From Brachionus koreanus (Eukaryota > Rotifera > Eurotatoria > Ploima > Brachionidae): a stretch of 21,629 bases of DNA. A program made the translations under genes and the position numbers. How positions within the stretch are numbered: position 1 is the stretch's first letter; every line of letters starts with the position of its first letter. The stretch covers positions 116,463 through 138,091 of the forward strand of contig PJRA01000313.1 of NCBI GenBank assembly GCA_016987375.1, in the 5' to 3' direction. Positions 19,445 through 21,629 of this stretch are shown piece after piece. The notes under the pieces are model-generated. The model did not search any database, was not told where the DNA came from, and saw only the letters and a list, made by a program, of their open reading frames with translations.

Positions 19445-19936
19445 TTATAAATTAAATATTTTTTTGAGAGTTACTTTTAAAAAATTTTCCGGAAAATTTT
19501 TTAAAATAAAAATTGTAAAACTAAGTAGGTTTGAGGGTTTTTCTTTGTTGTTTTTTGACAGTAAATTTCCGGCTGATACCATCATTCTTCCTTTGCCCAA
19601 ACTTTTATCTCTTAGCTTTTCATTTTCTTCTAAACTCACACCAAAAATTGATGAACCATTTATGAAAGCTGTTTGCATGTTTTGTTGACCTGTTACGGGG
19701 TTTTTGCATGTTGGTTTAGTAAATTTAACTGTTGAGCGAGTAAATTCAATGCATCTATGTGACATTTGTTGAATACAATTACATGTAAAGTTGGATATAA
19801 TTTTAACAGGTAGACATTTTGCAGTGCGCTCACATTTAGTACAAGCTGGCAAGTCTTTTTCTTCTTCGGTAGAAACTGCAAAACTAGTTATCTCATGGTT
19901 AATCCATTGTCCATAAAAATGTGATTGACAAATGGT
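19445..19936 (-). CDS. Cysteine-rich protein fragment, possibly EGF-like
   Basis: One minus-strand frame is open from 19936 down to the stop at 19445. It includes SHFYGQWINHEITSFAVS, then an acidic EEEKD, then cysteines in the order C-x2-C-x5-C-x10-C-x-C-x7-C (CTKCERTAKC, SNFTCNC). The NFTCNC part recalls EGF-like domains, but the usual glycine before the last cysteine is missing. The last 80 residues contain no cysteine. A neighbouring frame just upstream (HSEKYEIEPFVNH) also looks coding and ends nearby, so either a splice or a frameshift separates them. No signal peptide or function can be assigned. Confidence 0.4.
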   Translation of the reverse strand, partial: TICQSHFYGQWINHEITSFAVSTEEEKDLPACTKCERTAKCLPVKIISNFTCNCIQQMSHRCIEFTRSTVKFTKPTCKNPVTGQQNMQTAFINGSSIFGVSLEENEKLRDKSLGKGRMMVSAGNLLSKNNKEKPSNLLSFTIFILKNFPENFLKVTLKKIFNL

Positions 19937-20072
19937 TCAATTTCATATTTTTCTGAGTGAAGTTCACTATTTAAAAAAAATTAATTTAAAATTAAATTAA
20001 TTTAAAAAAAAATAAACTGAAAAAAAAAAACTACTTCAATTAATTTCTTCTACCCAAAACTGTTTCCAAAAT

Positions 20073-20264
20073 AATAATGGTATTGATTGGAATGGTTGGA
20101 CAATTGCCACTATCCACAATTCAAATAATGATAGATATAATTGAAACTGTTCAAAGAATAATGGTATTGATTGGAATGGTTGGACAATTGCCACTATCCA
20201 CAATTCAAATAATGATAGATATAATTGATACTGTTCAAAGAATAATGGTATTGATTGGAATGGT
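20073..20264. repeat. Tandem repeat, 84 bp period, about 2.3 copies
   Basis: The motif AATAATGGTATTGATTGGAA begins at 20073, 20157 and 20241, a period of exactly 84 bases. The first two units are nearly identical and the third stops after about 24 bases. A partial unit may precede at about 20056. Both strands are open in one frame across the array because the period is a multiple of three. The plus frame reading NNGIDWNGWTIATIHNS is broken by TGA in each unit. Confidence 0.85.
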
Positions 20265-20329
20265 ATTAATGTAAAATTTGGTTTCAACTTTTCAAATTTG
20301 TTAGGGATGATCGGCTTTGGCAAGTAGCT

Positions 20330-21478
20330 TGTGCCATTATCAATAACTGAATCAAATTATGAAGAGATCTTTTTAAGAAATTTTGTTTAATGTTAAATTT
20401 TTTATAAATAATGTTATTTTTATAAATGATTTGTTTTTCATTAATTTATTTGAATACTAAAAATATGTGTTAAAAATTATTTCAAACTGTAATTTTTTTA
20501 TAATAAAATTATTTCATTCATAAAAAAAATTATCTTTATAAAGTATTTAAAAAAAAATTAAAATTTCTCGTTTAAATTTATTCATTTTTTTTTAATTCTA
20601 TTAGCTAATCTGAATCATTTATTATTTCATTGTAGTATGATTTATTAGTTAATTGATAAATAATGTCTAACTTAAATACTAGAATGGATATATTAAATTG
20701 TTAGTTGCTTTCATAACTAAAAGAACATAAATAATTTCTCAAAAGTTCATCTTAATTTAGAGCGATTGTTACTCAATTTATAAATGTACTTATACTTTTT
20801 TTCTAATTAATTGATTTTAGTAAATAATAAACTTTCTAAAATTGATTTGTTTGTTGTTTAAAAATGTTGTACTCCAATGAATTGTTTGAACATGTTTAAA
20901 ATTACTTTGAACAAGCTACTACTACATACAAGCACGCATCTTCAATGCCAGTAAGAAAAAGTCTCAATAAATCATCAAAACGTGCTTTCAAATGACCACA
21001 GAATTGAAGCTGGTGTAAAGCAAGCTTTCAAATAATCAAAGTTAGCTTACAAACTCATCTATCTGGATTAGATGCATGGATGAACAAATGAAAAATCAAA
21101 GTTAGTACTGCGAAAACTCTTTGTTAGAAGATGTCGGGTAGATTAGACAATCAAACTCTTCAGCTCTTTTACAAAAACGAGAAAATCTCGGCAATGTGAA
21201 AACTTAGTACATTTATTAAAATTTAAATAGAAAAATAATTAAATCACTCTTAATTTTTATTTCTCGAAAATAATAAAACTTGTACAATCATGTAAAAATC
21301 TAGTACAATCTAAAATTTCTTTAAAATCTGAATAAAATATCTATTGATCAGTTAACTAAATAAAATAAAAAAAAAATAAAAATTTTTTGACTATTTGCAG
21401 TCGTCCTGTTCGTGGTCTCTAAGTATCCATATGGTACCATATATATGGTATCCTTTTTGTATTATTTTTTTAAATTAA
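20330..21478. other. Long AT-rich stretch with no recognisable gene
   Basis: About 20890-21200 is less AT-rich, with short coding-like frames (for example MPVRKSLNKSSKRAFK) broken by stops. It has a repeated AATCAAAGTTAG motif near 21036 and 21096. At 21429 there is a perfect palindrome ATATGGTACCATAT. I cannot assign any function. Confidence 0.5.
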
Positions 21479-21614
21479 AACTTGATAAATTCTAGGTAAA
21501 CCAAGTGAAACTATTTTTAAAATAATCTAACTTAACAAATGTTCTGATAAAAAAATCAATTCGATTTATTTACTGATGATTTTCAAAAGATGTTTTTTTT
21601 ATTTTTATATTTTT
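21479..21614 (+). repeat. Direct repeat, copy B (window end)
   Basis: The copy is the counterpart of 18550-18688 in the same orientation, about 2.9 kb downstream. If copy A marks the promoter-side intron of the nuclease gene, another copy of that gene might start beyond the window. Confidence 0.75.
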
Positions 21615-21629
21615 TAAATATTTAAGAAT

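Noticed and set aside
20073..20280. Possible fibrinogen-like C-terminus in the plus frame (NDRYN, NNGIDWNGW)
   Set aside because: Only a handful of residues recall that domain, the frame has a TGA in every repeat, and the hallmark cysteines and glycine-tryptophan context are missing.
20036..20323. Minus-strand frame with repeated FQSIPLFFEQ units
   Set aside because: It is open only because of the 84 bp tandem array. It has no recognisable domain, no continuation outside the array, and its sequence is low in complexity.

Overview
This window looks like nuclear DNA of an animal with a very AT-rich genome. Coding stretches are broken by short GT-AG introns, mostly about 47 to 61 bases, and the first gene is an animal-type nitric oxide synthase. 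The tiny introns, low GC and transposon content would fit a monogonont rotifer such as Brachionus, but that assignment is a guess. I see no bacterial operon, rRNA, tRNA or CRISPR array.

Region 1 (1-5524, + strand) carries a partial nitric oxide synthase (NOS) gene in eight recognisable exons. They cover the haem oxygenase domain, a calmodulin-binding stretch, the FMN flavodoxin domain and the start of the FAD domain. The N-terminal exons and the rest of the FAD/NADPH half are not found. A MITE-like inverted repeat lies upstream, and the two long introns hold retroelement debris: a possible LINE tail, a reverse transcriptase scrap and a Ty3/gypsy integrase scrap.

Region 2 (6198-10692) is one DNA transposon flanked by TA. 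It has long terminal inverted repeats, each with four copies of the palindrome GACATGTC. A pogo/Tigger-type DDE transposase gene runs on the minus strand and ends in eleven 28-residue repeats and a PHD-like zinc finger. The copy has one frameshift and an in-frame stop at a splice junction. A degenerate GC-richer inverted repeat is nested in its non-coding part.

Region 3 (about 10700-14090, + strand) holds a decayed gene resembling MULE/NOF-type transposases. The order is an N-terminal zinc motif, a DDE-like core, a Ulp1/C48 SUMO protease and a RING-H2 finger. Several of the breaks are in-frame stops, so the pieces probably formed one long polyprotein.

Region 4 (14402-about 18050, + strand) is a many-exon gene for a coiled-coil protein with two C2HC zinc fingers of MYT1 type and a C-terminal basic GPxGGxYY module. 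It also has at least one frameshift.

Region 5 (18550-21629) has a last exon of a PD-(D/E)XK nuclease-like protein lying just after a ~135 bp repeat that recurs in direct orientation at the window's end. It also has a minus-strand cysteine-rich fragment, an 84 bp tandem repeat, and about 1.3 kb with no recognisable gene.

Overall: a broken or interrupted host gene followed by a dense accessory block of transposons and transposon-associated genes. The most interesting parts are the transposase-Ulp1-RING arrangement, the zinc-finger coiled-coil gene beside it, and the palindrome-studded, repeat-bearing Tigger-like element.
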